From Shewanella japonica (GTDB lineage Bacteria > Pseudomonadota > Gammaproteobacteria > Enterobacterales > Shewanellaceae), in the NCBI RefSeq assembly GCF_002075795.1, contig NZ_CP020472.1:2587001-2651000 (forward strand): a stretch of DNA of 64,000 bases. The letters run 5' to 3'. The translations under genes were made by a program, and so were the position numbers. Below the pieces are notes generated by a model. The model was not told where the DNA came from. It saw only the letters and a list, made by a program, of their open reading frames with translations, and did not search any database. This document shows, one piece after another, positions 48,620-59,446 of this stretch (position 1 is the stretch's first letter; each line of letters starts with the position of its first letter).

Positions 48620-49009
48620 ATGAGTAAATTTATTATCCAAGTTAATGGCACAGTTTATGGGTCTACTGCCAGTTTTAGAGCGCTTCGTTTTACTGAAAGT
48701 GTTTTATCACTAGGTCATCAAGTCAGCCATATCTTCTTTTATCAGCAAGGTGTATTCAACAGTAATAGCCTCGTTTGCCCAGCATCTGATGAGCATGATT
48801 TACACCGCGCTTGGACTAAACTGGCATCAGAACATAATGTCAAATTAGTCAATTGCGTCTCTGCTGCATTAAGGCGTGGAGTCCTATCAGCGCAAGATGC
48901 ATTAGAAAATGACAAGCAGCAATATAATGCTAGTGAACAATTTACTATGGGTGGTTTAGGTGAGTTAGTCACGGGTATTGAGCAATCAGAAAGATTGGTT
49001 TGCTTTTAG
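48620..49009 (+). CDS. tusD: Sulfurtransferase subunit TusD (DsrE family)
   Basis: 129 residues from ATG 48620 (MSKFIIQVNGTVYGS). It belongs to the TusBCD heterohexamer that relays sulfur from TusA to TusE for 2-thiouridine of tRNA wobble bases. The Cys in SNSLVCPASDEHD is the likely persulfide carrier, and GGLGELVTG is the conserved C-terminal block. No clear Shine-Dalgarno is close; the nearest GGAG lies inside the preceding terminator stem. It is 20 bp from tusC. Confidence 0.9.
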   Translation: MSKFIIQVNGTVYGSTASFRALRFTESVLSLGHQVSHIFFYQQGVFNSNSLVCPASDEHDLHRAWTKLASEHNVKLVNCVSAALRRGVLSAQDALENDKQQYNASEQFTMGGLGELVTGIEQSERLVCF

Positions 49010-49029
49010 TGATGCATACAGGAATGGAT

Positions 49030-49386
49030 ATGAAAAAAATCTGCGTCATCTTCAGAAAAAGCCCTATTGGAAATACATCCAGTCGTGAAGGCTTAGACTT
49101 TGCTATGCTCAGTGCAAGTTTCGAGCAAGAAGTCAGTATTATATTTACCGATGAAGCTGTACTGCATTTACTGCCTGAACAACAACCTGAACTTGTGGGA
49201 AGTAAAGATTACCTGTCGACTTTCAAAGCATTAAGTTTATACGATATTGAGACTGTTTTAGTCTGCCGAGATTCAGCAGTACAATTTGGTATTACAGCTA
49301 AAGATTTTAACTTTGAAGCTGAATTAGCCTCAGAAAAACACATCCAAACTTTAATTCAGCAAGCAAATGAAGTGGTGGTATACTAA
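49030..49386 (+). CDS. tusC: Sulfurtransferase complex subunit TusC
   Basis: 118 residues from ATG 49030 (AGGA upstream); KKICVIFRKSPIGNTSSREG is the family N-terminus, followed by LDFAMLSASFEQEVSIIFTD. Its stop overlaps the tusB ATG by one base. It is a structural subunit of TusBCD. Confidence 0.9.
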   Translation: MKKICVIFRKSPIGNTSSREGLDFAMLSASFEQEVSIIFTDEAVLHLLPEQQPELVGSKDYLSTFKALSLYDIETVLVCRDSAVQFGITAKDFNFEAELASEKHIQTLIQQANEVVVY

Positions 49387-49676
49387 TGATATTGCACCTA
49401 ATACAACACTCAGCAACGACAGATAACGCACTAACCTGCTGTTTACGATACATCGCAGAGCAAGACAGCATCTTATTATCAGACGATGCCATAAACTGCT
49501 TACTTAATCATGAGTGGCAACAGCGATTATCAAACATCAAAATTTACGTGTTAATTGAAGATATTGACGCAAGAGGATTAGGCGCTCGCCTACCTCAGAC
49601 AAACAATATTAAGGTTATCGATTATGACCAGTTTGTACTGGCCACATTGGAACATACGAAGGTGATCACTTGGTAA
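49386..49676 (+). CDS. tusB: Sulfurtransferase complex subunit TusB (DsrH)
   Basis: 96 residues beginning [15 protein letters not shown] and ending with VITW, typical of TusB/DsrH. It overlaps tusC by 1 base and tusE by 7 bases. Confidence 0.88.
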   Translation: MILHLIQHSATTDNALTCCLRYIAEQDSILLSDDAINCLLNHEWQQRLSNIKIYVLIEDIDARGLGARLPQTNNIKVIDYDQFVLATLEHTKVITW

Positions 49677-50008
49677 ACTCATTTGACTTTAACGGTCAGC
49701 AAATCGAAGTCGATGCTAAAGGTTATTTAAAAAATTATACCGATTGGAAAGCTGATATGGCGCCTATTCTAGCGGCCACAGAAGACATTGTCCTTACAGA
49801 GCAACATTGGGAAGTCATAAACTTCGTTCGTGACTTTTACTTAGAATACAAAACTAGCCCAGCTATTCGTGTTTTAGTAAAAGCGATAGGTCAAGCATTA
49901 GGCCCAGATAAAGGTAATTCTAAATACCTTTACACATTATTCCCTATTGGCCCCGCAAAACAAGCAACCAAAATAGCCGGTTTACCAAAACCCGCTAAAT
50001 GCATTTAA
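49670..50008 (+). CDS. tusE: Sulfurtransferase TusE (DsrC family)
   Basis: 112 residues starting at TTG 49670 (AAGGTG five bases upstream, inside tusB). It has the conserved [18 protein letters not shown] and the C-terminal [20 protein letters not shown] followed by the penultimate catalytic Cys (KCI). It accepts sulfur from TusBCD and passes it to MnmA. The last gene of the operon, followed by a terminator. Confidence 0.92.
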   Translation: MVNSFDFNGQQIEVDAKGYLKNYTDWKADMAPILAATEDIVLTEQHWEVINFVRDFYLEYKTSPAIRVLVKAIGQALGPDKGNSKYLYTLFPIGPAKQATKIAGLPKPAKCI

Positions 50009-50027
50009 CCTACTTGATGACTTCAAC

Positions 50028-50058
50028 AAGCCTGACACTTATTCGTTCAGGCTTTTTT
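50028..50058 (+). terminator. Terminator after tusE
   Basis: AAGCCTGA ... TCAGGCTT hairpin (8-bp stem, 11-base loop) followed by T residues. Confidence 0.85.
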
Positions 50059-50118
50059 AATAGTGTCGTTATCGCACGGGCTAACGGGCTAAATATCTTC
50101 AATATAAGCTTAAATAAA

Positions 50119-50823
50119 CTATGCAATTGGCAAATGATCACGTCCAGGTTTAACCACATTACTATTCCCTACTCGACTGTCGTTAAGGGCCATACCATAA
50201 TTGTCACGACAATACTGGCATGGGCTCATGGTGTTAATTAACCGACCACGCTTACTGTACTTACGAATATAAGCATGAGAAATAGTGACATTTTGTTGAG
50301 TTAATAAACTGACATCTGCAACTTTATCTTTTAGATCAATAACAGCTGCATCCTCAGCACAATGACGATCATTAGCTCGCCCCCAACCAATAAACTCATT
50401 ACCCACTTCATCAACATACTTTGCAGCAACCCATGGCCCACTATGATGACCTGTCGGCTCACCATTAGGTAAGTAAGAAGGTTTATTGGCAAGTTGATAT
50501 GGAATTAATTCAAGTGGGTCATTAGGTGGTTGCTCACAGCTAACTTCAAGAGCCGATTGAGGCTGTTGTGTAACGAAGAAGTGATGGTTATGGCTTAACT
50601 TAACGTCACGTAATTTAGCTACTAGTTCTGCATTGGGTTTACGAGTATCGACTTCAACAATTCGTAATATACTTGCTTGGCTTCCATTACGGGCGATTAT
50701 TTTGTCACCCGTTTTTAATGATGCAGCGGTGACCCATTGTTTGTTGAAATTACTGAAGATATGAACTTGATCGACATACATTAGGGTGGTGATGTCATCT
50801 ATGGTGTATTTAATTTCTAGCAT
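50119..50823 (-). CDS. Orphan protein with Hint-like and cytidine-deaminase-like domains
   Basis: 234 residues. The first ~90 resemble a Hint (hedgehog/intein) fold: VHIFSNFNKQWVTAASLKTG, D40, and the end LSHNHHFFVT. The C-terminal ~110 contain zinc-deaminase motifs Cys155-Ala-Glu157 (RHCAEDAAV) and P201-C-Q-Y-C205 (MSPCQYCRDNYG). The Hint-then-deaminase order is that of polymorphic toxin C-termini. Here there is no large N-terminal delivery domain, no signal peptide and no adjacent immunity gene. It might be a toxin relic, an orphan CT module or a domesticated deaminase. Substrate unknown. Confidence 0.6.
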   Translation of the reverse strand: MLEIKYTIDDITTLMYVDQVHIFSNFNKQWVTAASLKTGDKIIARNGSQASILRIVEVDTRKPNAELVAKLRDVKLSHNHHFFVTQQPQSALEVSCEQPPNDPLELIPYQLANKPSYLPNGEPTGHHSGPWVAAKYVDEVGNEFIGWGRANDRHCAEDAAVIDLKDKVADVSLLTQQNVTISHAYIRKYSKRGRLINTMSPCQYCRDNYGMALNDSRVGNSNVVKPGRDHLPIA

Positions 50824-51008
50824 GAACTCGTTGATTAAGTTTAGTGTTAAATGCTGAAAAGCATTTTAGCATTAAATACTCGACAGCGTTTACCTGCACG
50901 AATAAACAAGAGTGAATCAATACAAGCGAATCAAATTAAACCACTTTTGATGACAAGTACACTGCGCATCCTTACAGCCTAACAAAACGCAAACTATCAC
51001 TATCATCA
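50824..51008. other. Non-coding spacer
   Basis: AT-rich spacer upstream of the Hint-deaminase gene; it should contain that gene's promoter. Nothing else recognised. Confidence 0.35.
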
Positions 51009-51113
51009 CTATCGCTTACAATAAGCTGAGTCTAATTCGCTTAATGAGCCAAGCGCTGGCAATGAGAAACACACTAAAAGTCCGGTAAAGATAAATACAA
51101 GACTCAATACCAA
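51009..51113 (-). CDS. Possible 34-residue small membrane protein
   Basis: TTG start at 51113 with AAAGGA nine bases upstream, reading (M)VLSLVFIFTGLLVCFSLPA and ending DSAYCKR. It has one hydrophobic segment and could be a membrane micro-protein or a truncated signal peptide. It lies 22 bp downstream of the 116-residue exported protein, on the same strand. Confidence 0.35.
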   Translation of the reverse strand: MVLSLVFIFTGLLVCFSLPALGSLSELDSAYCKR

Positions 51114-51135
51114 TTTAGCGTGTCCTTTACCTCGA

Positions 51136-51486
51136 TTAGGATTTAGAACATGCAAATAAATGGTTGCGTGAAGATTGAATTAATTGATTAAACTCAGACG
51201 CTGATTGAAGATGGTTCTCTACAAAATGTTGATCCAAAAAATATGGAAACTTATCAGCTTTATTAACCAATAACTGATAACGCGTAGTGGCATGTTGCAC
51301 ATACGGAGAGAAACTTGTCTGCTCAGCACCTTCACATTGCTCGGAATAAAGCGTTAATAGCTTAGATGCGATAGCAATTTCATTCGGATAATCATTTATC
51401 TCATCTTGAAGTTGAGCTCGGGTTGCTTGAAAACTTGCTAATCCGTATCCGCATACAAAAACAACCAATAACGACATTCTTTTCAC
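51136..51486 (-). CDS. Small exported or membrane-anchored protein, unknown
   Basis: 116 residues. N-terminal MKRMSLLVVFVCGYGLASFQ is a signal peptide or anchor; the rest is helical and soluble with two Cys (SEQCEGA and LFACSKS). No family recognised. No strong Shine-Dalgarno is visible, and the composition fits a real gene. Confidence 0.55.
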   Translation of the reverse strand: MKRMSLLVVFVCGYGLASFQATRAQLQDEINDYPNEIAIASKLLTLYSEQCEGAEQTSFSPYVQHATTRYQLLVNKADKFPYFLDQHFVENHLQSASEFNQLIQSSRNHLFACSKS

Positions 51487-51828
51487 TTATTTTTGATCCG
51501 TAATAAAAAGGAGAATCTGGCTATTCAAAAAACTGACTAAAATTAAGCAGCGGCCTCGATAAAGTCATAAATTGTATGCTTTAGGCACTAATAACCTTCT
51601 ATGAGAATCTCTTTTATACTCCTTAACAATGGTCAAATGAAGCGCGTCGTTGTAATTCCACATTTTCTCCTTATTGTTTGCAGAGATTGACGAATTTGTG
51701 TATTTCACTTATCCATTATTGCTATGTAAATCCAATAAATCACAGTGTTCATATTGCAATTTTTTATTTCAGCACATGTTTACTGCTTTCAATCCAGATT
51801 TAACTTTGCGCTATTTTATTTATGGCAT
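51487..51828. other. Intergenic region, no gene recognised
   Basis: About 340 AT-rich bases upstream of the small exported protein gene and beyond the serS terminator. A 70-codon plus-strand frame here has no ribosome-binding site and was not accepted. Confidence 0.4.
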
Positions 51829-51857
51829 AAAAAACCAAACACAGGGTTTGGTTTTTT
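51829..51857 (-). terminator. Terminator of the serS-side operon
   Basis: AAAAAACCAAAC-ACAGG-GTTTGGTTTTTT, a 12-bp perfect stem with A/T runs, 52 bases beyond the serS stop. Confidence 0.9.
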
Positions 51858-51908
51858 GCAAAGAAAACTGGCTTACAGAATATTAGGCCATTTTATTAGC
51901 TAATTGCA

Positions 51909-53213
<1,305 letters not shown>

Positions 53214-53600
53214 TTAAATGCGAGAAAATACTAGCTGCTGACCGACATACACCATGAATATACATAGGATGACATTCAACAACACGTTGAGAATTGCTTT
53301 AATGAAGAGTCCCTCTTGCATTAGCAATAATGTTTCATTGGAAAAAGTCGAGAATGTGGTTAAAGCACCTAAAAGGCCAACTCCGACCATCGCTTTTAGC
53401 TCTGGGCTTAAATGCGAGGTTTCGAGACTAATGGCATATACAATGCCCATTATGAATGATCCCAATATATTGACCAACAGTGTACCAAAAGGAAAACTGC
53501 TTCCAAATAGCTGAAGCATTAAAATTGAAATAACATAGCGAAAAACTGCTCCAATAGAGCCGCCGAGTGCCACAAACATGATATTGGTCAAGCTAATCAT
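53214..53600 (-). CDS. crcB: Fluoride channel CrcB/FluC
   Basis: 128 residues, four hydrophobic helices. Conserved features are [23 protein letters not shown] (pore Asn) and [13 protein letters not shown] (the FSTF phenylalanine track). It exports fluoride as an antiparallel dimer. It overlaps the rarA end by 8 bases, so no separate fluoride riboswitch is expected and none was seen. Confidence 0.93.
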   Translation of the reverse strand: MISLTNIMFVALGGSIGAVFRYVISILMLQLFGSSFPFGTLLVNILGSFIMGIVYAISLETSHLSPELKAMVGVGLLGALTTFSTFSNETLLLMQEGLFIKAILNVLLNVILCIFMVYVGQQLVFSRI

Positions 53601-54924
53601 ATCGTTTTACCTCACTTGTTCTGTCAAGTTCAGCCAAATGGTCCAATTTATCTTTTATCCGTTTTTCAAAACCACGTTCTGTTGGATAGTAAAATTGGCT
53701 GTCTTGTAATGATTCTGGGAAGTAATTTTCTCCTGGTGCATACGCGCCAGGTTCATCATGAGCGTAGCGATATTCTGCCCCCAATCCCATATTTTTCATT
53801 AGTTGAGTTGGTGCGTTTCGTAGATGATCTGGCACTGATTCATGGCCTGACTCACGTGCTAATGCTCTTGCGGCTTTAAAAGCAGTATAAACGGCATTAC
53901 TTTTTGGGGCACTTGCCATATACACTATCGCTTGTGCAATTGCTCTTTCACCTTCTGCAGGTCCCACTCGGTGGAAGCAATCCCAAGCGTTTAGCGCAAT
54001 ATTCATTGCCGTTGGATCTGCATTGCCGATATCTTCTGAAGCGATTGCTAACAATCGTCTCGCAACATATAGCGGATCGCCGCCACCTTCCAATATACGA
54101 CAATACCAGTATAAAGCGGCATCAGGAGCGGAACCGCGAACTGATTTATGCACTGCCGAGATTAAATCGTAAAATTGATCGCCATTTTTGTCATAAGCCG
54201 CCATTTGATGCCCGGCAACTTGCGTCAACATGTCTGGTGTAAAACTGCCGTTATCGTCAACCAAGTCACTCATTAACTCTAATAAGTTTAATGCTTTTCT
54301 CGCATCGCCATCTGAAATGCTGGCTAATTGCTGCATCACGTCATCTGGCATAACAAAATGACGAGTCCCAAAGCCACGCTCTTCGTCCGTTAAGGCTTGC
54401 TGGATAATTGTAGCAATGTCTTGGTCTGAAAGTGGTTTGATTAAATAGACTCTTGCTCGAGATAACAACGCGTTGTTTAACTCAAATGAAGGATTTTCAG
54501 TGGTGGCGCCAACAAAAATAACCGTGCCATCTTCAATAAAGGGTAAAAATGCATCTTGTTGGCTTTTATTAAAACGGTGTACTTCATCAACAAACAATAA
54601 AGTACGTTGGCCTCTGCTTTGTGCTACGGCTTGAGCTTGTTCTATAGCCGCTCGAATTTCTTTTACACCAGACGTTACAGCAGAAATTCGCTCAACATGC
54701 GCGTTAGCATAATGGGCAACGAGCTCTGCTAGGGTAGTTTTACCCGTTCCTGGAGGCCCCCAAAGTAACATTGAGTGAGCACGGTTGGCTTCAAGAGCTT
54801 GCCTTAAAGGTTGACCTTCACCTAATAGATGAGACTGCCCGACATACTCACTGATATCCCTTGGACGCATTCTAGCAGCTAATGGGCGAAAGTCAGGGGC
54901 AAAGTCAAATCCTAAATTAGCCAC
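53593..54924 (-). CDS. rarA: Replication-associated recombination protein A (AAA+ ATPase)
   Basis: 443 residues. AAA+ core with Walker A ([15 protein letters not shown]), Walker B ([17 protein letters not shown]), sensor I ([13 protein letters not shown]) and a C-terminal tetramerisation domain ([20 protein letters not shown]). It acts at stalled replication forks. It lies 6 bp after lolA. Confidence 0.95.
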   Translation of the reverse strand: MANLGFDFAPDFRPLAARMRPRDISEYVGQSHLLGEGQPLRQALEANRAHSMLLWGPPGTGKTTLAELVAHYANAHVERISAVTSGVKEIRAAIEQAQAVAQSRGQRTLLFVDEVHRFNKSQQDAFLPFIEDGTVIFVGATTENPSFELNNALLSRARVYLIKPLSDQDIATIIQQALTDEERGFGTRHFVMPDDVMQQLASISDGDARKALNLLELMSDLVDDNGSFTPDMLTQVAGHQMAAYDKNGDQFYDLISAVHKSVRGSAPDAALYWYCRILEGGGDPLYVARRLLAIASEDIGNADPTAMNIALNAWDCFHRVGPAEGERAIAQAIVYMASAPKSNAVYTAFKAARALARESGHESVPDHLRNAPTQLMKNMGLGAEYRYAHDEPGAYAPGENYFPESLQDSQFYYPTERGFEKRIKDKLDHLAELDRTSEVKRYD

Positions 54925-54930
54925 TATGAT

Positions 54931-55566
54931 TTATCGCTCTGATTGACGCTGATCATCAATATCAACATCTGTAGGGATAACAAACTCAAACAACCCCTTT
55001 TCTTCTGTTGATACATTAGTCTGCTCGCTTAAAGCAAATTGACTATGATTACCTTGCTGATCAAGTAAGCTAAAATCACTAATGCCTGAATCGTTAAAGC
55101 ACACAGTGACAGTCACAACAGACGTATCCAATGATTTAGGCTTAATTAAATAACACGCTTTACCAGACTCTGGTTGCACTTGGCTAACATGGTATTGTTG
55201 CCAGGTACTCTCATCTCGATGTACCAATAATGCGATTGGCGATGCTTCAACTGCATCAGCAAAATCCATTACCGTCACCTCTTCTGCAAACGGGTTATAT
55301 ATCCATAAATCAGAGCCATCAGCGACGATTAATGACTCATCAGGTTCAGTCAAATGCCAAAAGAATTTATTGGGGTATGCTAATGCAAAGATGCCACTAC
55401 CACTTTGAATAACTTTGTCGTTAATATCTGTGACTTCTTGTGTAAAATTCGCTTTTAATGAATCAAGTTGTTCCAATTTGCTACGCAATGCTTGTGAATC
55501 ATCTGCCATCACGTTAGCAGATAGCAACAAGGCTACCATTGAAATTACACCAACACTTTTTGTCAT
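54931..55566 (-). CDS. lolA: Outer-membrane lipoprotein carrier LolA
   Basis: 211 residues with a signal peptide (ends NVMA). [22 protein letters not shown] and [25 protein letters not shown] are LolA hallmarks. This periplasmic chaperone takes lipoproteins from LolCDE to LolB. It lies between ftsK and rarA, the common gammaproteobacterial order. Confidence 0.95.
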   Translation of the reverse strand: MTKSVGVISMVALLLSANVMADDSQALRSKLEQLDSLKANFTQEVTDINDKVIQSGSGIFALAYPNKFFWHLTEPDESLIVADGSDLWIYNPFAEEVTVMDFADAVEASPIALLVHRDESTWQQYHVSQVQPESGKACYLIKPKSLDTSVVTVTVCFNDSGISDFSLLDQQGNHSQFALSEQTNVSTEEKGLFEFVIPTDVDIDDQRQSER

Positions 55567-55651
55567 ATTGTTTCCTACTACTTGTTTGAGGTGCAGAACG
55601 CTTATTACACACTACCTCATATCTGAGGTGCCATTGCCAATTAGGTTAATG

Positions 55652-58507
55652 TTAGCCTCTAGGCGGTGGTGGCGCTAATACTTCACGATTTCCGTTATGA
55701 CCTTGTGTACTGACAATCCCCTGCGCTTCCATCATCTCGATGATTCTAGCTGCTCGGTTATATCCAATTTTAAATTTACGTTGCACACTGGATATTGAGC
55801 CACGACGCGTTTCAGTAACAAATGCCACCGCCTCGTCATAAAGTTGATCGGTATCGTCATCAGTCTCAGCTGTTTCACCTGGCAGTAATACTTGTTCACC
55901 TTCGCTTACGCCATTTAGAATTTCATCAACATATTGTGGTTTACCTCGAGCATGCCAATCAGCAACCACTTTGTGCACTTCGTGATCGTCAATAAACGCG
56001 CCGTGAACACGAATAGGAACGCTTGTCCCTGGTGGCAAGTAAAGCATGTCACCCATGCCAAGTAAGGTTTCTGCGCCTTGTTGATCTAAAATGGTTCGAG
56101 AGTCAATTCTTGAAGAAACTTGGAAAGCTATCCGTGTTGGAACGTTGGCTTTAATCAAACCAGTAATCACATCCACAGAAGGTCTTTGGGTTGCTAGTAT
56201 CAAATGGATACCCGCAGCTCGCGCTTTTTGGGCAATACGAGCAATCAACTCTTCTACCTTTTTACCAACAATCATAATCATGTCGGCAAACTCATCAACC
56301 ACAACGACTATTGAAGGTAATTTATCTAATTCAGGCGCTTGTTCATCCATGCTTTCCGATGATTTCCACAACGGGTCAACGATCGGAGTGCCAGCTTCTT
56401 TAGCCAGTTTAATCTTAGTGTTGTAGCCTTTAAGGTTACGTACACCCAGCGCCGACATTAACTTATAACGGCGTTCCATTTCCCCAACACACCAACGCAG
56501 CGCATTGGCTGCTTCTTTCATGTCGGTGACAACTTCACAAAGTAAGTGCGGAATGCCTTCATAAACCGACAGTTCCAACATTTTTGGGTCAATCATGATA
56601 AAGCGAACATCATCAGGACCAGATTTATAAAGGATACTGGTGATCATGACGTTCACACCGACAGACTTACCCGAGCCTGTAGTACCCGCCACTAATAAAT
56701 GCGGCATTTTACCTAAGTCAACAACAACAGGGTCGCCCGCGATGTCTTCACCCAGCACCATAGATAAGTTCGACTGGCTTTCATCAAAGGTTTTACTGTC
56801 AAGCACATCTCGCATAAAGACCGTTTCACGGAATTTGTTAGGTAACTCTAAGCCAACATAGGCTTTTCCTGGAATGACCTCTACAACACGAACACTTTCA
56901 GCAAGTAAAGAGCGCGCTAAATCCTTAGAAAGGTTTGTAATTTTCGAGGCTTTAACACCTGGTGCAAGTTCAAGTTCAAACCTTGTCACAACCGGTCCTG
57001 GAAATACGCCGACCACGTTTGCGACAATGTTAAAATCAGCTAATTTAGTTTCAACAAGCCTTGCAACTATATCTAGCTCATCTTTAGTTATTGGGTTTTC
57101 TTTACGATCAGGTACATCTAATAAACTGATACTCGGTAATGGCGGCATTGCCACTCTTGGCTGACTCGTGACCACTTGTGGCTCTTGACCAGGAATAACA
57201 ATGATACCTTCGGCAACATACGGTTTTTCAGCTGCACTTGCTTGAACGGGTGCGCTTTCAGTAGAAGCCACAGAATCTGATACCGAGTCTGATTGCTGGT
57301 TTTTAACCGCAGCAGCCATAACCGTTGCACCAATAGACGTCGTACGTTCAAACTCATCGCCAAATTCAGCAACACTGTTTTGTTGGTTCTGTTGAGTAAG
57401 ATCAACCGCTGGTGCATCACCTGTTGCAGCCCACGCTGGCGTGTCATCAGCTACAATAGCGTCATTTGTGTTTAATTGAGGTTCGACTCTGCCCTGCTCA
57501 TTTATATTTGCCTGAGCATGCTCTGAGTCATTCAAATATTCGTCATCCAAAGCATCATTTACTTGTTGACGACGTGGTGAAAGTTTAGATTTTAAACGCG
57601 AGAAAACCGAAGGTTTATCTTCGCTATTATCTTCATCAACGTAAACGGAATCATGGTTTGATTCTTCGTTGTCGGCGGTAAACTGAGGTTCTAGTTTTCC
57701 GCCATATTCACGTGTCGTTGCAGGGTTAATTTGATTGTCGCCCTGACTTTCGTCATGTTGTGGTGCACTGAATTCCGTATTAACGTCAGCAATTACATTG
57801 GCATTGTCATTGTCATTGTCATTGTCATTGTCACGACCTTGTTTGAATTTATCGACAACAGACAAGAAGCCTCGCGTATCTTCTGTTTCTGTATTTCCAG
57901 AAAAGTAGGTAGGCAAACTAATAATTTTTTTGACACACCATATCGTACCGTAACCTGTGCCTTCAATGACCGTGAGCCAGCTAATACCTGTCGCTAATGT
58001 AAAGCCTGCACCAATAAAGCAAAGCAACAAGAGTGTCGTGCCAAGATTGTTAAAGTAAGGCAGCATAGCTTGGCCAATGACATCTCCCGCAACACCACCT
58101 GCTGAAAAAACATAAATATCATCAGCATTCATACTCGCTAACGCAGCTAAGGCTAATACCATAAGCATGAACCCAATGATTCTTAATCCAACCGAAAAGT
58201 AGTCAATTTCAAACAATTTATGAGTTCGGTTAAATATGAACCAACCTGTTGCCGCAATAATGATGGGAATAAGGTAAGCAATAAAGCCGAAGAAGTAGAA
58301 CAAGACATCTGCAGTCCACGCGCCCACAGCACCAGTTAAATTACTGATTTCCCCTTGATAATGGGATTGGCTCCAGCCTGGATCATTCGGGTCAAAGCTA
58401 CTTAGAGCTAAAAGGATATATGTTGCTGTCATGCAACAAATGATTAGGCCACCTTCAAGAAGACGCTGTAGGCCACTAAGTGTTTGAAGACTATTTCCCT
58501 GAGACAA
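55652..58507 (-). CDS. ftsK: DNA translocase FtsK
   Basis: 951 residues starting at TTG 58507 (AGGTG seven bases upstream). Four or five membrane helices lie in residues 1-185, then an acidic Asn/Asp/Gln-rich linker (~210-450), the RecA-type motor with Walker A ([17 protein letters not shown]) and Walker B ([14 protein letters not shown]), and the C-terminal gamma winged helix ([20 protein letters not shown]) that reads KOPS. It pumps chromosome ends and activates XerCD at division. The linker contains a short Asp-Asn repeat. Confidence 0.97.
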   Translation of the reverse strand: MSQGNSLQTLSGLQRLLEGGLIICCMTATYILLALSSFDPNDPGWSQSHYQGEISNLTGAVGAWTADVLFYFFGFIAYLIPIIIAATGWFIFNRTHKLFEIDYFSVGLRIIGFMLMVLALAALASMNADDIYVFSAGGVAGDVIGQAMLPYFNNLGTTLLLLCFIGAGFTLATGISWLTVIEGTGYGTIWCVKKIISLPTYFSGNTETEDTRGFLSVVDKFKQGRDNDNDNDNDNANVIADVNTEFSAPQHDESQGDNQINPATTREYGGKLEPQFTADNEESNHDSVYVDEDNSEDKPSVFSRLKSKLSPRRQQVNDALDDEYLNDSEHAQANINEQGRVEPQLNTNDAIVADDTPAWAATGDAPAVDLTQQNQQNSVAEFGDEFERTTSIGATVMAAAVKNQQSDSVSDSVASTESAPVQASAAEKPYVAEGIIVIPGQEPQVVTSQPRVAMPPLPSISLLDVPDRKENPITKDELDIVARLVETKLADFNIVANVVGVFPGPVVTRFELELAPGVKASKITNLSKDLARSLLAESVRVVEVIPGKAYVGLELPNKFRETVFMRDVLDSKTFDESQSNLSMVLGEDIAGDPVVVDLGKMPHLLVAGTTGSGKSVGVNVMITSILYKSGPDDVRFIMIDPKMLELSVYEGIPHLLCEVVTDMKEAANALRWCVGEMERRYKLMSALGVRNLKGYNTKIKLAKEAGTPIVDPLWKSSESMDEQAPELDKLPSIVVVVDEFADMIMIVGKKVEELIARIAQKARAAGIHLILATQRPSVDVITGLIKANVPTRIAFQVSSRIDSRTILDQQGAETLLGMGDMLYLPPGTSVPIRVHGAFIDDHEVHKVVADWHARGKPQYVDEILNGVSEGEQVLLPGETAETDDDTDQLYDEAVAFVTETRRGSISSVQRKFKIGYNRAARIIEMMEAQGIVSTQGHNGNREVLAPPPPRG
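57801..57832 (-). repeat. 6-bp repeat in the ftsK linker
   Basis: CATTGT repeated five times on the plus strand, coding the Asp-Asn run (DNDNDNDN) in the disordered linker. Confidence 0.85.
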
Positions 58508-58717
58508 ACGAAAACACCTGAATATGAATTAAATAAGAATGATAACAATAACAGAATATCATTGACGTTGCAGTGATTATGCAATGCTTGAAAGCCAAGC
58601 TCAACCTAATGTTTTCATATAGATGCCTGCATAACCAATATTTAATTAACAAAGCGATTTTGGAGTAAAAAGTAAGCAATTTAGGCGGTAAAAAAGCCAA
58701 GAAGTGGGATTTTAGAT

Positions 58718-58750
58718 AAAAAAATAAAGGGCAACGCCCTTTATTTTATT
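58718..58750 (-). terminator. Terminator of lrp
   Basis: AAATAAAGGGC-AAC-GCCCTTTATTT hairpin with A and T tracts, directly beyond the lrp stop. Confidence 0.85.
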
Positions 58751-58762
58751 TGGTCAGAAAGT

Positions 58763-59269
58763 TTAGTAGCTATCTGCTAATAAATTTAATGCGACTTTAT
58801 TAGTTTGTTTGACTTCTTCCATGACCACGTAAGTACGAGTATCAGAAACTGATGGCAACTTAAGTAGTGTCTCACCTAATAAACGACGATATGCCGACAT
58901 GTCAGATACTCGAGTCTTCAATAAATAATCAAAGTCACCAGAAACTAGATGACACTCTTGAATATCATCTAACAACTGAACAGCTTTGTTGAAGCGCTCA
59001 AAAATATCGGGCGTATCTCGTGTTAACGTGATTTCCACAAAGACAAGTAAAGATGCACCAAGATAATGCGGGTTAACTAATGCTGTATAGCCATTAATGT
59101 AACCTTGTTTCTCAAGACGCTTAACTCGCTCTAAACAAGGAGTCGGACTTAACCCAACTCGCTTGGATAACTCCACGTTTGATATGCGACCATCAACTTG
59201 AAGTTCATTGAGGATATTACGGTCAATCCGATCTAAATCTTTTACAGAATTTTTTTTATTATTTGCCAT
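58763..59269 (-). CDS. lrp: Leucine-responsive regulatory protein
   Basis: 168 residues. N-terminal HTH (LDRIDRNILNELQVDGRISN VELSKRVGLSPTPCLERVKR) and C-terminal RAM/AsnC domain (GDFDYLLKTRVSDMSAYRRL). AAGGTT lies six bases before the ATG. It is divergent from ald, a common target of Lrp in related bacteria, and separated by 177 bp that presumably carry its sites. Confidence 0.95.
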   Translation of the reverse strand: MANNKKNSVKDLDRIDRNILNELQVDGRISNVELSKRVGLSPTPCLERVKRLEKQGYINGYTALVNPHYLGASLLVFVEITLTRDTPDIFERFNKAVQLLDDIQECHLVSGDFDYLLKTRVSDMSAYRRLLGETLLKLPSVSDTRTYVVMEEVKQTNKVALNLLADSY

Positions 59270-59446
59270 ATTATTAACCTTGCTTTAGCACAAAAACAAC
59301 ATATTCATCTTTTAATGTGTAAAGTTTAGCAGCATAAACTGCGTCTAGGGCACTATACTAGACTTCCCTGAAATAAGCACGTTCAGGCGACCGAATATAA
59401 TAACAATTGAGATGTCGACACCGACAAATTTAAATAGAGGCACAAA
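59270..59446. promoter_or_regulatory. Divergent lrp/ald promoter region
   Basis: 177 bases between oppositely oriented lrp and ald. It must carry both promoters and is a likely Lrp target by context; no specific box was assigned. Confidence 0.45.

Noticed and set aside
51674..51886. 70-codon plus-strand ORF before serS
   Set aside because: It lacks a ribosome-binding site and runs across the serS terminator.
53214..53600. Fluoride riboswitch before crcB
   Set aside because: crcB overlaps rarA by 8 bases, leaving no leader, and no riboswitch core was recognised.
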